Assembly (NCBI RefSeq): GCF_000739015.1
Contig: NZ_JPUG01000078.1
Span: 186,001-250,000, forward strand
From: Microvirga sp. BSC39
GTDB lineage: Bacteria > Pseudomonadota > Alphaproteobacteria > Rhizobiales > Beijerinckiaceae
Direction of reading: 5' to 3'
Length of the DNA: 64,000 nucleotides
In this document: positions 1 through 8,607 of the stretch, piece by piece
How the letters are laid out: each line of letters begins with the position of its first letter
Numbering within the stretch: position 1 is the first letter of the stretch
Made by a program: the position numbers and the translations under genes
The notes under the pieces: model-generated
Seen by the model: only the letters and a program-made list of their open reading frames with translations
Databases searched by the model: none
Told to the model about the DNA's origin: nothing

Positions 1-1
1 T

Positions 2-175
2 GTGACCGGCAGCGGCAGCGGCGGCGGCACGGCCACGGGCGGCAGCGCCACGAGCGGGACCGCGCTCGGCGGTGCCGCTTCCATCGGCGGTGCCGGCGGC
101 GGCAACGGCGGCAATGGAGGCACGGGCGGCGGTACGGCCGCACCCGTGATCAACACGGATCGCAGTTCGGACTAA
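2..175 (+). CDS. Gly-rich pentapeptide-repeat protein, 3' end only
   Basis: The open frame enters from the left edge and ends at TAA 173-175, leaving 57 residues. It is dominated by Gly, Ala, Ser and Thr with a five-residue period (GGTAT, GGSAT, SGTAL, GGAAS, IGGAG) that decays into GGN and GGT runs before a tail ending NTDRSSD. The complete gene just downstream carries the same period, so the two look like tandem paralogues. I do not recognise a named family. Low complexity means the frame is supported mainly by the shared periodicity and by the clean stop. No function can be assigned; a secreted or surface structural role is only a guess. Confidence 0.55.
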   Translation: MTGSGSGGGTATGGSATSGTALGGAASIGGAGGGNGGNGGTGGGTAAPVINTDRSSD

Positions 176-187
176 CAGGTCGAAGAG

Positions 188-222
188 GCGGCTCGGCTGA
201 GGCTGAATGTCGGCCGAGCCGC
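188..222 (+). terminator. Hairpin after first Gly-rich gene
   Basis: A 10-bp perfect stem (gcggctcggc with gccgagccgc) and a 15-nt loop lie 12 nt after the stop of the upstream gene. There is no clear T-run, so termination is plausible but not certain. Confidence 0.4.
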
Positions 223-261
223 TTCCACATGGTCCTTGCAGGTCAGCACCGGAGGTGCGCC

Positions 262-633
262 ATGAACCGGGGAATCCTAGCTGTGCTGCCGTTTATGGTT
301 GCATTCTGCTTCTGGCCTCACGATGGAGGTCTTGCCCAAGACGGGCCTGCTCCCCGGCACCAACCCTTCCATCCCGGAACGGCCATAGGCGGCACGGCTC
401 GCGGCGGCGATGCAGTGGGAGGCAGCGCCCGCGGCGGAGACGCCCAAGGCGGACGGGCTGTCGCCGGTCGGTCGAATTGCGAGTCGGCCCTCGTCAGAGG
501 GGCTGACGCCAGGGGGCTCGTTGCGGCGGGTGCCGGCGCACGAGGCGGTGATGCAACAGGCGGGGACGCGATAGGATGCAGCGCCAAAGGCGGGGATGCC
601 GTCGGCGGCAGCGCTACGGGCCGCTCCAACTGA
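262..633 (+). CDS. Secreted Gly-rich xGGxA-repeat protein
   Basis: The protein has 123 residues. The ATG at 262 is preferred over upstream in-frame starts because GGAGG lies six bases before it. Residues 1-26 form a signal peptide (MNR, a hydrophobic stretch, then GGLAQ). The mature part has five-residue repeats (IGGTA, RGGDA, VGGSA, RGGDA, QGGRA), a spacer of about 30 residues, and a second block (ARGGDA, TGGDA, IGCSA, KGGDA, VGGSA). Each block closes with GRSN, so the gene looks internally duplicated. Two Cys occur, one just after the first block and one in the second. It lies beside a paralogous frame that ends at 175. The family is unknown to me. Export is supported by the leader; a role in surface structure or self-assembly is inference. 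Confidence 0.65.
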   Translation: MNRGILAVLPFMVAFCFWPHDGGLAQDGPAPRHQPFHPGTAIGGTARGGDAVGGSARGGDAQGGRAVAGRSNCESALVRGADARGLVAAGAGARGGDATGGDAIGCSAKGGDAVGGSATGRSN

Positions 634-666
634 CCCGCCGCTCGGCAGGCGGCGTTCGAGCCGGGA

Positions 667-1908
667 TCAGCTCCGGTAGTCGCCGTTGATCTCCACATAG
701 GCCTTGGTGAGGTCGCAGGTCCACGCGGTCGCCTCGCCGCGGCCGAGGCCGAGATCCACCCGGATCGTGATCTCGTCGCCCTTCATGTAGGCGGAGGTCC
801 TGGCCTCGTCGTAGTCCGGATCCCGGGCACCCTTCACGGCGACGCGGATGTCGCCGAACCAGATCGCGAGCTTGTCCCGCTCGGCGGGCTCGCCGGCTTT
901 GCCCACCGCCATGACGACGCGACCCCAGTTGGCGTCCTCGCCCGCCACCGCGGTCTTCACCAGGGGAGAGTTGGCAATCGCCATGGCGATGCGCTTGGCG
1001 GACGTTGCGCCCGTGGCGCCGGTGACCTTCACGGTCACGAACTTGCGCGCGCCCTCGCCGTCGCGGGCAACCTGCTGGGCCAGATCGCACAGGAGGCCCT
1101 CCAGCGCCGCGCGGAACTCCTTGAGGCGCCGGTCGCTCGGCAGCGAGATCGTGGGCGCTCCCTTGGCGGCCGCCGTGCCCGTGGCGAAGAACAGGAGCGT
1201 GTCCGACGTGGAGGTGTCGCTGTCCACCGTCACGCAGTTGAAGCTCTTGTCGGCACCCTTCTTCAGCAATGCCTGCAACGCGGGAGCGTTGATCGGCGCA
1301 TCGGTGAAGATGAAGGAGAGCATGGTCGCCATGTCGGGGGCGATCATGCCGGCGCCCTTGGCGATGCCGTTGATCGTCACGTCCACGCCGCCAATCTTGG
1401 CCGTGCGCGTCGCCACCTTCGGGAAGGTGTCGGTGGTCATGATGGCCTTGGCCGCGTCGGTCCAGCCGGTGGATTTTGCCTTCTTCTCGCAGGCCGCGAG
1501 AACGCCCTGGAACTTGGTGGCGTCGAGGGGCTCGCCGATGACGCCGGTGGACGCGATGAAGATCTGCGAGGCGCGGCAGCCTGCGGCCTCGGCGGCGATG
1601 TCGGCGGTGAGCTTCACCGCTTCCGCGCCCTTCTTGCCGGTGAAGGCATTGGCATTGCCGGAGTTCACCACCAGCGCCCGCGCGATGCCCTTCGCCAAAT
1701 TCTTGCGGCACCAGTCGACCGGCGCGGAGGGGCATTTGGAGCGAGTGAAGACACCCGCGACAGTCGTGTCCTTCGGCAGCGTCACATAGAGAACGTCCGT
1801 CCGGTTCTTGTATCGGATGCCGGCTTCCGCGGTGGCGATCCTGATGCCCTCGAGGGAGGGAAGCGTCGGGAACGACGTAGGCGCGAGCGGAGACACGGTC
1901 TTGGACAT
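667..1908 (-). CDS. argJ: ArgJ, glutamate N-acetyltransferase / amino-acid acetyltransferase
   Basis: Cytoplasmic enzyme of the cyclic arginine pathway: it moves the acetyl group from N-acetylornithine to glutamate and may also use acetyl-CoA. The product has 413 residues from the ATG at 1908; a TTG five codons upstream is also open but has no better ribosome site. The autocleavage motif GAGMIAPDMATML is intact, and Thr195 is the predicted new N-terminal nucleophile separating alpha and beta chains. The STGVIGEPL motif and a C-terminal INGDYRS are also typical. It lies downstream of a parvulin gene on the same strand, a pairing common in Rhizobiales, but a small plus-strand gene and a terminator separate the two, so it probably has its own promoter. 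Confidence 0.96.
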   Translation of the reverse strand: MSKTVSPLAPTSFPTLPSLEGIRIATAEAGIRYKNRTDVLYVTLPKDTTVAGVFTRSKCPSAPVDWCRKNLAKGIARALVVNSGNANAFTGKKGAEAVKLTADIAAEAAGCRASQIFIASTGVIGEPLDATKFQGVLAACEKKAKSTGWTDAAKAIMTTDTFPKVATRTAKIGGVDVTINGIAKGAGMIAPDMATMLSFIFTDAPINAPALQALLKKGADKSFNCVTVDSDTSTSDTLLFFATGTAAAKGAPTISLPSDRRLKEFRAALEGLLCDLAQQVARDGEGARKFVTVKVTGATGATSAKRIAMAIANSPLVKTAVAGEDANWGRVVMAVGKAGEPAERDKLAIWFGDIRVAVKGARDPDYDEARTSAYMKGDEITIRVDLGLGRGEATAWTCDLTKAYVEINGDYRS

Positions 1909-2072
1909 GGAGGATCCGGACAAGAGCTGTTGGGATACGACGTTGCGAGCGCGACCTGTGGTTTTTTAAGGCTTTTTGTCAAGTCAAAGCTTCACCGAGC
2001 GTCCCTGCCGCAACGCGGAACGACCCCTCGCGCCTGCCGTTGACCCGGTCTCAAGAACAACGGAGGCCTTCC

Positions 2073-2285
2073 GTGACAGGCAAGCACCCCAAGACCCAAC
2101 CCCAGGACCGCCCCCGCAGCGATCTCGACGTCGATCCCGGCATCGGTCGGTCGAAAGGCTCCACCATGGCCGGCGAGGATCCCCGCGACCTCGACGGCGG
2201 CTCGACCTTCCAGGGCGACGTGGAGAACCAGACCAACCGCGAAGGCGGCGTCGATCCGAACCGCATGGGCCGGACGAACAAGTGA
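2073..2285 (+). CDS. Small hydrophilic protein of unknown function
   Basis: A 70-residue protein starting at GTG 2073, six bases after GGAGG. Longer in-frame starts lack a ribosome site. It is very polar, rich in Asp, Arg, Pro, Gly and Asn, with no hydrophobic core, no Cys and no membrane segment, so it is probably disordered. It sits alone on the plus strand between two minus-strand genes, and its stop codon falls inside a 28-bp perfect palindrome. Similar small Gly/Asp-rich hydrophilic proteins occur in Methylobacteriaceae, often considered stress related, but I cannot place it in a named family. Confidence 0.6.
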   Translation: MTGKHPKTQPQDRPRSDLDVDPGIGRSKGSTMAGEDPRDLDGGSTFQGDVENQTNREGGVDPNRMGRTNK

Positions 2286-2309
2286 CATTGCCCGGCCGGG
2301 CAATGTCAC
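2282..2309. terminator. 28-bp perfect palindrome at stop of small gene
   Basis: gtgacattgcccgg is followed directly by its reverse complement, with no spacer, and includes the TGA of the small gene. It can fold as an RNA hairpin on either strand or bind a dimeric protein. No T-run follows, so termination is uncertain. Confidence 0.45.
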
Positions 2310-2321
2310 TCCGAAACGAAA

Positions 2322-2344
2322 AGGGCAGCCCCCGGGGCCGCCCT
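2322..2344 (-). terminator. Terminator of the parvulin gene
   Basis: Read on the minus strand, an 11-bp GC-rich stem with one mismatch (agggcggcccc with ggggctgccct) is followed by TTTCGTTT, just past the stop of the peptidyl-prolyl isomerase gene. Confidence 0.7.
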
Positions 2345-2367
2345 AAACTCTTCTGAAGCTGAAAACC

Positions 2368-3261
2368 TTACGGCTGCTTCTGCTCGACGAGGTTGCCCTT
2401 GGCGTCCAGGCGCTCGACCTTGGCGTTCTTGCGCAGGCCGAGGATCAGGTCCTGCTGGGCCTTGCGGGCGAGGTAGGTTTCCACCTGGTCCTTGGTCTCC
2501 TCGAAGGTCGGAGCCGGCTTGTTGCGCTTCTCCTCGACCTTGATCACGTGCCAGCCGAACTGGCTCTTGACGGGATCGGAGATCTGGCCGGCATCGAGCT
2601 TGAAGGCCGCTTCGGCGAAGGGCTCGACCATGCGGTCCTTGGTGAAGAAGCCGAGGTCGCCGCCGTCGGTCTTGGAGCCTGGGTCCTTGGAGACCTCGCC
2701 GGCCACCTTGGCGAAGTCCTCGCCGCCCTTCACGCGGGTTGCGATCGCCTTGGCCTCATCTTCGTTCTCTACCAGGATGTGGCGGGCGCGAACCTCCTGC
2801 TCGGCCGGCACGCTCTTGACGGTCTCGTCATAGAGCTTGCGCGCGGCCTCCGGGGTCACGGCCTTCTTCGATTCCTGCTCGAGATACTCGTCGAGAAGGG
2901 TCTTGTCCCGGTTATAGGCGAGCTTGCGGGCGAATTCGGCGCCGCTGCCGACCTTGGCAGCCTCGGCCGCCTTGGCGCCGAGCTTCAGGTCGATCAGGTA
3001 GCCGGTGAGAAGCTCGCGCTTCTGCTCATCGGGGACGTTGGGCATCTGCAGGGCCGAGTCCTCGGCCGCGATGGCAAGGTCGCCTTCCGTGATCTCGATG
3101 CCGTTCACGCGGGCGACCACCTTGGCGGGGTCGACGGCCGGAACGGCAGCCGCCGAGGTCGCGGGAGCAGGAGGGGTCTGGGCGAGGGCGGGACCGGCCA
3201 GGAGCGGCAAGGCGGCGCCGAGGGTCAGAAGGCTCTTCCGGACGTTCAATGAGCGATTCAT
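2368..3261 (-). CDS. Periplasmic parvulin-type peptidyl-prolyl isomerase
   Basis: A 297-residue foldase. The ATG at 3261 is chosen because AGAGGA precedes it and it opens directly on a signal peptide (hydrophobic core then AGPALAQ, residues about 10-28). A SurA/PrsA-like N-terminal chaperone region follows. A PpiC rotamase domain covers about residues 155-250, with RARHILV, GGDLGFF and SQFGWHVIKV, the conserved parvulin signatures. It should catalyse cis-trans proline isomerisation of exported proteins. It is divergent from secA, so the export motor and a periplasmic foldase share one intergenic region. It ends in a Lys/Gln-rich tail. Confidence 0.9.
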   Translation of the reverse strand: MNRSLNVRKSLLTLGAALPLLAGPALAQTPPAPATSAAAVPAVDPAKVVARVNGIEITEGDLAIAAEDSALQMPNVPDEQKRELLTGYLIDLKLGAKAAEAAKVGSGAEFARKLAYNRDKTLLDEYLEQESKKAVTPEAARKLYDETVKSVPAEQEVRARHILVENEDEAKAIATRVKGGEDFAKVAGEVSKDPGSKTDGGDLGFFTKDRMVEPFAEAAFKLDAGQISDPVKSQFGWHVIKVEEKRNKPAPTFEETKDQVETYLARKAQQDLILGLRKNAKVERLDAKGNLVEQKQP

Positions 3262-3510
3262 TCGTGTTTCCTCTGGTGAGCGTGATCGCCCACGGACAGC
3301 GACGATCAGATGGCCGAATGTGTTTACGTTTGCAAGAGATGGCATATTTATGTCACAGCATCGCCGCTCGCGGGGTCTTGAACGACCCTCTGGGAGGCCC
3401 TTGAGGCTGCGCCACTATAGGCACAGCCTTTAAGATGCACTCCGGCATGATTAGGTCTATAAGGCGGCGCAAACGCTCCTGTCTCTTTACGGAATTTTCG
3501 AAGGCTCCCG

Positions 3511-6321
3511 ATGTTCGGCTCTCTCGCGAAGAAAATCTTTGGCTCAGTCAACGATCGCCGGCTGAAGTCCTACCGGCCCAAGATCGCGGCCATCAACGCG
3601 ATGGAGGCCGAGCTCGAGGCCCTGTCCGACGAGCAGCTCCGCGCCCGCACGGAGGACTTCAAGGCCCAGCTCGCGGCCGGCAAAACCCTGGACGACATCC
3701 TGGTACCGGCCTTCGCAACCGTCCGCGAGGCGGCCAAGCGGACCCTGGGCCAGCGCCACTTCGACGTGCAGCTCATCGGCGGCATGGTCCTCCACGAGGG
3801 CTCGATCGCCGAGATGCGCACCGGAGAGGGCAAGACCCTGGTGGCGACGCTTCCGGTCTACCTGAATGCGCTCGCCGGCAAGGGCGTGCACGTGGTCACG
3901 GTGAACGACTACCTGGCCAAGCGCGACTCGGAGTGGATGGGCCAGATCTACCGCTTCCTCGGGTTGTCCGTCGGCGTGATCGTCCACGGCCTCGACGATG
4001 TGGAGCGCGCCCAGGCCTACGCGGCCGACATCACCTACGGCACCAACAACGAATACGGCTTCGACTATCTTCGCGACAACATGAAGTACGAGATGGCGCA
4101 GATGGTCCAGCGGGGCCACAACTTCGCCATCGTGGACGAGGTGGACTCGATCCTGGTCGACGAGGCCCGCACGCCGCTCATCATCTCCGGTCCGCTCGAC
4201 GACCGCTCCGATCTCTATAACGCTATCGACGTGGTGATCCCGCGCCTCGACAAGAGCGATTACGATCTCGACGAGAAGCAGCGCTCCGTGTCGCTCACCG
4301 AGGCCGGCACCGAGAAGATCGAGGGGCTGCTGCGGGAGATCGGCCTGCTCAAGGAGGGCGACCTCTACGACGCTCAGAACGCCACCCTGGTCCATCACAT
4401 GAACCAGGCGCTGCGCGCCCACACCCTGTTCCAGCGCGACAAGGACTACATCGTCCGCAACGGCGAGGTGGTCATCATCGACGAGTTCACCGGCCGCATG
4501 ATGCAGGGCCGCCGCTATTCGGAAGGCCTGCACCAGGCGCTCGAGGCCAAGGAAAAGGTTCAGGTCCAGCCCGAGAACCAGACGCTGGCCTCCATCACGT
4601 TCCAGAACTATTTCCGCCTCTACGAAAAGCTCGGCGGCATGACCGGCACGGCCGCCACCGAGGCCGACGAGTTCATGGAGATCTACAACCTCGAAGTGGT
4701 CGAGATCCCGACCAACCGGCCGGTCTCCCGCATCGATGACGACGACGAGGTCTACCGGACGTTCGAGGAGCGCTATCAGGCGGTGATCCGCGACATCGAG
4801 GAAGCCTCCGCCAAGGGCCAGCCGATCCTGGTGGGCACCACCTCCATCGAGAAGTCGGAGCATCTGGCCGAGATGCTGGTCAAGGAGGGCTACACCCTCA
4901 TCGACTTCGAGAACCCGCAGGCCCTTGAGCCCCTCTATCGCGATGCCCGCGCCGGTCGCGGCACCAAGCACTTCGCGGTGCTGAACGCCCGCTTCCACGA
5001 GCAGGAGGCCTTCATCGTCGCCCAGGCCGGCGTGCCGGGCGCGATCACCATCGCGACCAACATGGCCGGCCGCGGCACCGACATCCAGCTCGGCGGTAAC
5101 GCCAAGATGCGCGTCGAGCGCGAGCTTGTCGGCGTCGAGGGCGAGGAGCGCGCCCGCCGCGAGAAGGAAATCCTCGACGAGGTGGCGTCCTTCAAGGAGA
5201 AGGCGCTCGCCGCAGGCGGCCTCTACGTGCTCGGCACCGAGCGTCACGAGTCGCGGCGCATCGACAACCAGCTGCGCGGCCGCTCCGGCCGCCAGGGCGA
5301 TCCCGGCCGCTCAAAGTTCTACCTGTCGCTTCAGGACGACCTGATGCGCATCTTCGGCTCCGACCGCATGGACGGCATGCTGCAGAAGCTCGGCCTGAAG
5401 GAAGGCGAGGCCATCATCCATCCGTGGATCAACAAGGCCATCGAGCGGGCACAGGCGAAGGTTGAGGCACGCAACTTCGACATCCGCAAGAACATCCTGA
5501 AATACGACAACGTCATGAACGACCAGCGCAAGGTCGTGTTCGAGCAGCGCAAGGAGTTCATGGCGCAGGAGAGCGTGCGCGAGACCATCGACGACATGCG
5601 CCACGGGGTGATCGAGGACATCGTCGCCCGCGCCATCCCCGAGAACGCCTATGCGGAGCAGTGGGACGTCGAGGGCCTCAAGGCGAACGTCCTCAACTTC
5701 CTCAACCTCGACCTGCCGGTCGAGGAATGGGCCAAGGAAGAGGGCATCGCCGACGACGAAATCCGCGAGCGCATCACCAAGGCGGCCGACGAGGCTTATG
5801 CCCAGCGCATCGAGGCGAACTCGGCCGAGGTCATGAACTACGTGGAGAAGCAGGTTCTGCTGCAGAGCCTCGATCACCTCTGGCGCGAGCACCTCGTGAC
5901 CCTCGATCACCTGCGTCAGGTCATCGGCTGGCGCGGGCTCGCCCAGCGCGATCCGCTCAACGAGTACAAGTCCGAAGCCTTCGAGCTGTTCAACGGCCTG
6001 ATCGGCCATCTGCGCGAGCAGGTCACGGGTCAGCTCATGCGCATCCAGGTGGTGTTCCAGCAGCCGGAGCCGCAGGAACTGCCGCCCATGTTTGCCCAGC
6101 ACCTCGATCCGGCCACCGGCGAGAACGAGTTCGACATGCCCCAAGGCGCGGGCTTCGGAGCCGGTTCGGCGCTCGGCTTCGCGGCCGCAGCAGTCACCGA
6201 GCCGACGCCGTCCCGCGACCCGAACGACCCCTCCAGCTGGGGCCGCGTCAGCCGCAACGAGCCCTGCCCGTGCGGTTCGGGCAAGAAGTTCAAGCACTGC
6301 CACGGGCAGTTCGTGGCTTAA
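3511..6321 (+). CDS. secA: SecA preprotein translocase ATPase
   Basis: The motor of Sec-dependent export, 936 residues, close to the usual alphaproteobacterial length. Walker A is GEGKT (about 105-109) and Walker B is DEVD (209-212). The preprotein cross-linking and helicase regions are complete, including MAGRGTDI and the GRSGRQGDPG arginine-finger segment. The C-terminal zinc/SecB-binding tail has CPC at 919-921 and CH at 930-931. The ATG at 3511 gives the canonical start MFGSLAKKIFGSVNDR. It faces the parvulin gene across 249 bp and ends at a strong terminator 28 bp downstream, so it is probably transcribed alone. Confidence 0.99.
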   Translation: MFGSLAKKIFGSVNDRRLKSYRPKIAAINAMEAELEALSDEQLRARTEDFKAQLAAGKTLDDILVPAFATVREAAKRTLGQRHFDVQLIGGMVLHEGSIAEMRTGEGKTLVATLPVYLNALAGKGVHVVTVNDYLAKRDSEWMGQIYRFLGLSVGVIVHGLDDVERAQAYAADITYGTNNEYGFDYLRDNMKYEMAQMVQRGHNFAIVDEVDSILVDEARTPLIISGPLDDRSDLYNAIDVVIPRLDKSDYDLDEKQRSVSLTEAGTEKIEGLLREIGLLKEGDLYDAQNATLVHHMNQALRAHTLFQRDKDYIVRNGEVVIIDEFTGRMMQGRRYSEGLHQALEAKEKVQVQPENQTLASITFQNYFRLYEKLGGMTGTAATEADEFMEIYNLEVVEIPTNRPVSRIDDDDEVYRTFEERYQAVIRDIEEASAKGQPILVGTTSIEKSEHLAEMLVKEGYTLIDFENPQALEPLYRDARAGRGTKHFAVLNARFHEQEAFIVAQAGVPGAITIATNMAGRGTDIQLGGNAKMRVERELVGVEGEERARREKEILDEVASFKEKALAAGGLYVLGTERHESRRIDNQLRGRSGRQGDPGRSKFYLSLQDDLMRIFGSDRMDGMLQKLGLKEGEAIIHPWINKAIERAQAKVEARNFDIRKNILKYDNVMNDQRKVVFEQRKEFMAQESVRETIDDMRHGVIEDIVARAIPENAYAEQWDVEGLKANVLNFLNLDLPVEEWAKEEGIADDEIRERITKAADEAYAQRIEANSAEVMNYVEKQVLLQSLDHLWREHLVTLDHLRQVIGWRGLAQRDPLNEYKSEAFELFNGLIGHLREQVTGQLMRIQVVFQQPEPQELPPMFAQHLDPATGENEFDMPQGAGFGAGSALGFAAAAVTEPTPSRDPNDPSSWGRVSRNEPCPCGSGKKFKHCHGQFVA

Positions 6322-6349
6322 AGCCGCCACACGCTGAACCCATTCCATG

Positions 6350-6377
6350 AAAAGCCCGGCCTCATGGCCGGGCTTTT
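6350..6377 (+). terminator. Rho-independent terminator of secA
   Basis: A 12-bp perfect stem (aaaagcccggcc with ggccgggctttt) and a TCAT loop, symmetric enough to work on both strands. Confidence 0.9.
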
Positions 6378-6412
6378 CTGCGCCGCCCACCATCTTCAAG
6401 TTTCAAAGACCC

Positions 6413-8035
6413 ATGATTCGCATCGAGAACGTCAGCAAACAGAGCAGCCACCGGATCCTCTTCATCGAGGCCTCCGGCACCCTTCAGAAAGGGGAGAAGA
6501 TCGGCCTCGTTGGCCCCAACGGGGCGGGAAAGACCACGCTGTTCCGCATGGTCACCAAGGAGGAGTTGCCGGACGAAGGCCAGATCTCCGTCGATCGCGG
6601 CATCACCATCGGGTATTTCAGCCAGGATGTGGGCGAGATGGCGGGCCGCAGCGCCGCCGCCGAGGTGATGGAGGGCGCAGGCCCCGTGAGTGCCGTGGCG
6701 GCTGAGCTGCGCGAACTCGAAGCCGCCATGGTGGACCCGGACAAGGCGGACGAGCTCGACAAGATCATCGAGCGCTACGGCGAGGTGCAGGCCCGCTACG
6801 AGGAGCTCGACGGCTATTCGCTGGAGGGCCGGGCGCGCGAGGTTCTCGCAGGCCTCGGCTTTTCGCAGGAGATGATGGACGGCGACGTGGGCGCCCTCTC
6901 GGGCGGCTGGAAGATGCGCGTGGCGCTCGGGCGCATCCTGCTCATGCGCCCGGACGTGATGCTCCTCGACGAGCCGAGCAACCATCTCGATCTCGAGAGC
7001 CTGATCTGGCTGGAGGAGTTCCTCAAGGGCTATGACGGCGCGCTGCTCATGACCTCGCACGACCGCGCCTTCATGAACCGCATCGTCAACAAGATCATGG
7101 AGATCGACGGCGGCTCGCTCACCACCTATTCGGGGAATTACGAGTTCTACGAGCAGCAGCGCGCGTTGAACGAGCAGCAGCAGCAGGCGCAGTTCGAGCG
7201 CCAGCAGGCGATGCTCGCCAAGGAGATCAAGTTCATCGAGCGCTTCAAGGCGCGCGCCTCTCACGCCGCTCAGGTTCAGAGCCGGGTCAAGAAGCTGGAG
7301 AAGATCGACCGGGTGGAGCCGCCCAAGCGCCGGCAATCGGTGGCGTTTGATTTCCTGCCCGCGCCGCGCTCGGGCGACGATGTGGTCAGCCTCAAGAACG
7401 TGCACAAGCGCTATGGCAGCCGCAGCATCTATGAGGGCTTCGACTTCGGCGTGCGCCGGAAGGAACGCTGGTGCGTCATGGGCGTCAATGGTGCCGGCAA
7501 GTCCACGCTCCTGAAGCTGGTGGCAGGTGCCACCGCGCCCGACGAGGGGTCGGTGACCATCGGGGCGAGCGTGAAGATGGGCTACTTCGCCCAGCACGCC
7601 ATGGAGGTGCTGGAAGGCGACCGCACCGTGTTCGAGTTCCTGGAGGACTCGTTCCCGCAGGCCGGGCAGGGATCCCTGCGCACGCTCGCCGGCTGCTTCG
7701 GCTTCTCAGGGGACGATGCGGAGAAGAAGTGCCGCGTGCTCTCGGGCGGCGAGAAGGCGCGCCTCGTGATGGCCAAGATGCTCTACGATCCGCCGAACTT
7801 CCTGGTGCTCGACGAGCCCACGAACCATCTGGACATCGCCACCAAGGAAATGCTGATCGACGCGCTGTCGAAGTACGAGGGCACCATGCTCTTCGTCTCG
7901 CACGACCGCCACTTCCTGGCCGCCCTGTCCAACCGCCTCCTGGAGCTCACGCCGGACGGCGTTCATCAATATGGCGGCGGCTACACAGAATACGTGGCGC
8001 GCACCGGCCAGGAGGCGCCGGGGCTGCGACACTGA
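6413..8035 (+). CDS. ABC-F family ATPase (ribosome-associated type)
   Basis: A 540-residue soluble protein with two ABC cassettes and no membrane segment. The start at 6413 (MIRIENVSKQ) is the family's usual opening; the longer frame runs back through the secA terminator. Cassette 1 has Walker A GPNGAGKT (34-41), signature LSGGWKMRV and LDEPSNHLDLES. Cassette 2 has GVNGAGKST, LSGGEKARLV and LDEPTNHLDIAT. A charged, Gln-rich coiled linker of about 80 residues joins them, as in EttA, Uup and YbiT proteins. Family members act on the ribosome in translation control or antibiotic protection. Which subfamily this is cannot be settled by reading alone. Confidence 0.92.
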   Translation: MIRIENVSKQSSHRILFIEASGTLQKGEKIGLVGPNGAGKTTLFRMVTKEELPDEGQISVDRGITIGYFSQDVGEMAGRSAAAEVMEGAGPVSAVAAELRELEAAMVDPDKADELDKIIERYGEVQARYEELDGYSLEGRAREVLAGLGFSQEMMDGDVGALSGGWKMRVALGRILLMRPDVMLLDEPSNHLDLESLIWLEEFLKGYDGALLMTSHDRAFMNRIVNKIMEIDGGSLTTYSGNYEFYEQQRALNEQQQQAQFERQQAMLAKEIKFIERFKARASHAAQVQSRVKKLEKIDRVEPPKRRQSVAFDFLPAPRSGDDVVSLKNVHKRYGSRSIYEGFDFGVRRKERWCVMGVNGAGKSTLLKLVAGATAPDEGSVTIGASVKMGYFAQHAMEVLEGDRTVFEFLEDSFPQAGQGSLRTLAGCFGFSGDDAEKKCRVLSGGEKARLVMAKMLYDPPNFLVLDEPTNHLDIATKEMLIDALSKYEGTMLFVSHDRHFLAALSNRLLELTPDGVHQYGGGYTEYVARTGQEAPGLRH

Positions 8036-8064
8036 ACCCTGAACATCATACGATTGAAGCTTCG

Positions 8065-8091
8065 AAGCCCGGCCCCTTGGCCGGGCTTTTT
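8065..8091 (+). terminator. Rho-independent terminator of ABC-F gene
   Basis: A 10-bp perfect stem (aagcccggcc with ggccgggctt), a CCTT loop and five Ts. Confidence 0.88.
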
Positions 8092-8218
8092 GCTGCGGCG
8101 ACGCCAGCTTGAGGCAAGCATCGTGAGGGATAAGGCAGGCACCAAACAACCTTTTCGAGAAGCGTCCCTCACAGGTCCTTCTTCGCATTTCCTTTCTCAC
8201 TTTGCAGGCCGAACCATC

Positions 8219-8602
8219 ATGGCATTGAACACGTCTCTCCCGGTGCTCATCGTTGACGACTACCAGACGATGCTGCGCATTATCCGCAACCTGCTGAAGC
8301 AGATCGGCTTCAACGACGTCGACGAGGCGAAGGACGGCTCGGAGGCTCTGGGCAAGCTCAAGGAGAAGAAGTACGGGCTGGTGATCTCCGACTGGAACAT
8401 GGCGCCCATGACCGGCTTCGAGCTTTTGCAGCAGGTGCGGGCCGACGCGGAGCTGGGCAGCCTGCCCTTCATCATGATCACCGCCGAGGCCAAGACCGAG
8501 AACGTGGTCGCGGCCAAGCAGGCCGGCGTCAACAACTACATCGTCAAGCCCTTCAACGCCGATACCCTGCGCTCGAAAATCGCCGCCGTGCTGGGTGAGT
8601 AG
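8219..8602 (+). CDS. cheY: CheY-like single-domain response regulator
   Basis: A 127-residue receiver domain with no output domain. The acidic pair is Asp13-Asp14, the phospho-acceptor is Asp58 (VISDWNM), and the switch residues are Thr88 and Lys110 (IVKPF). The ATG at 8219 gives a standard CheY start; the longer frame passes through a terminator. It lies five bases before a CheZ-like gene, which indicates co-transcription and a chemotaxis role: phospho-CheY would bind the flagellar switch. No other che gene is in the window, so the cognate kinase is elsewhere. Several CheY paralogues are usual in Rhizobiales, so the exact role is inferred from the neighbour. Confidence 0.88.
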   Translation: MALNTSLPVLIVDDYQTMLRIIRNLLKQIGFNDVDEAKDGSEALGKLKEKKYGLVISDWNMAPMTGFELLQQVRADAELGSLPFIMITAEAKTENVVAAKQAGVNNYIVKPFNADTLRSKIAAVLGE

Positions 8603-8607
8603 TCGCC

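Noticed and set aside
636..654. Hairpin cgccgc-N7-gcggcg after the second Gly-rich gene as a terminator
   Set aside because: Only a six-base stem and no T-run; in such GC-rich DNA this is likely by chance.
3544..5247. Minus-strand open frame of 567 codons opposite secA
   Set aside because: secA is complete and certain; the reverse frame is antisense shadow.
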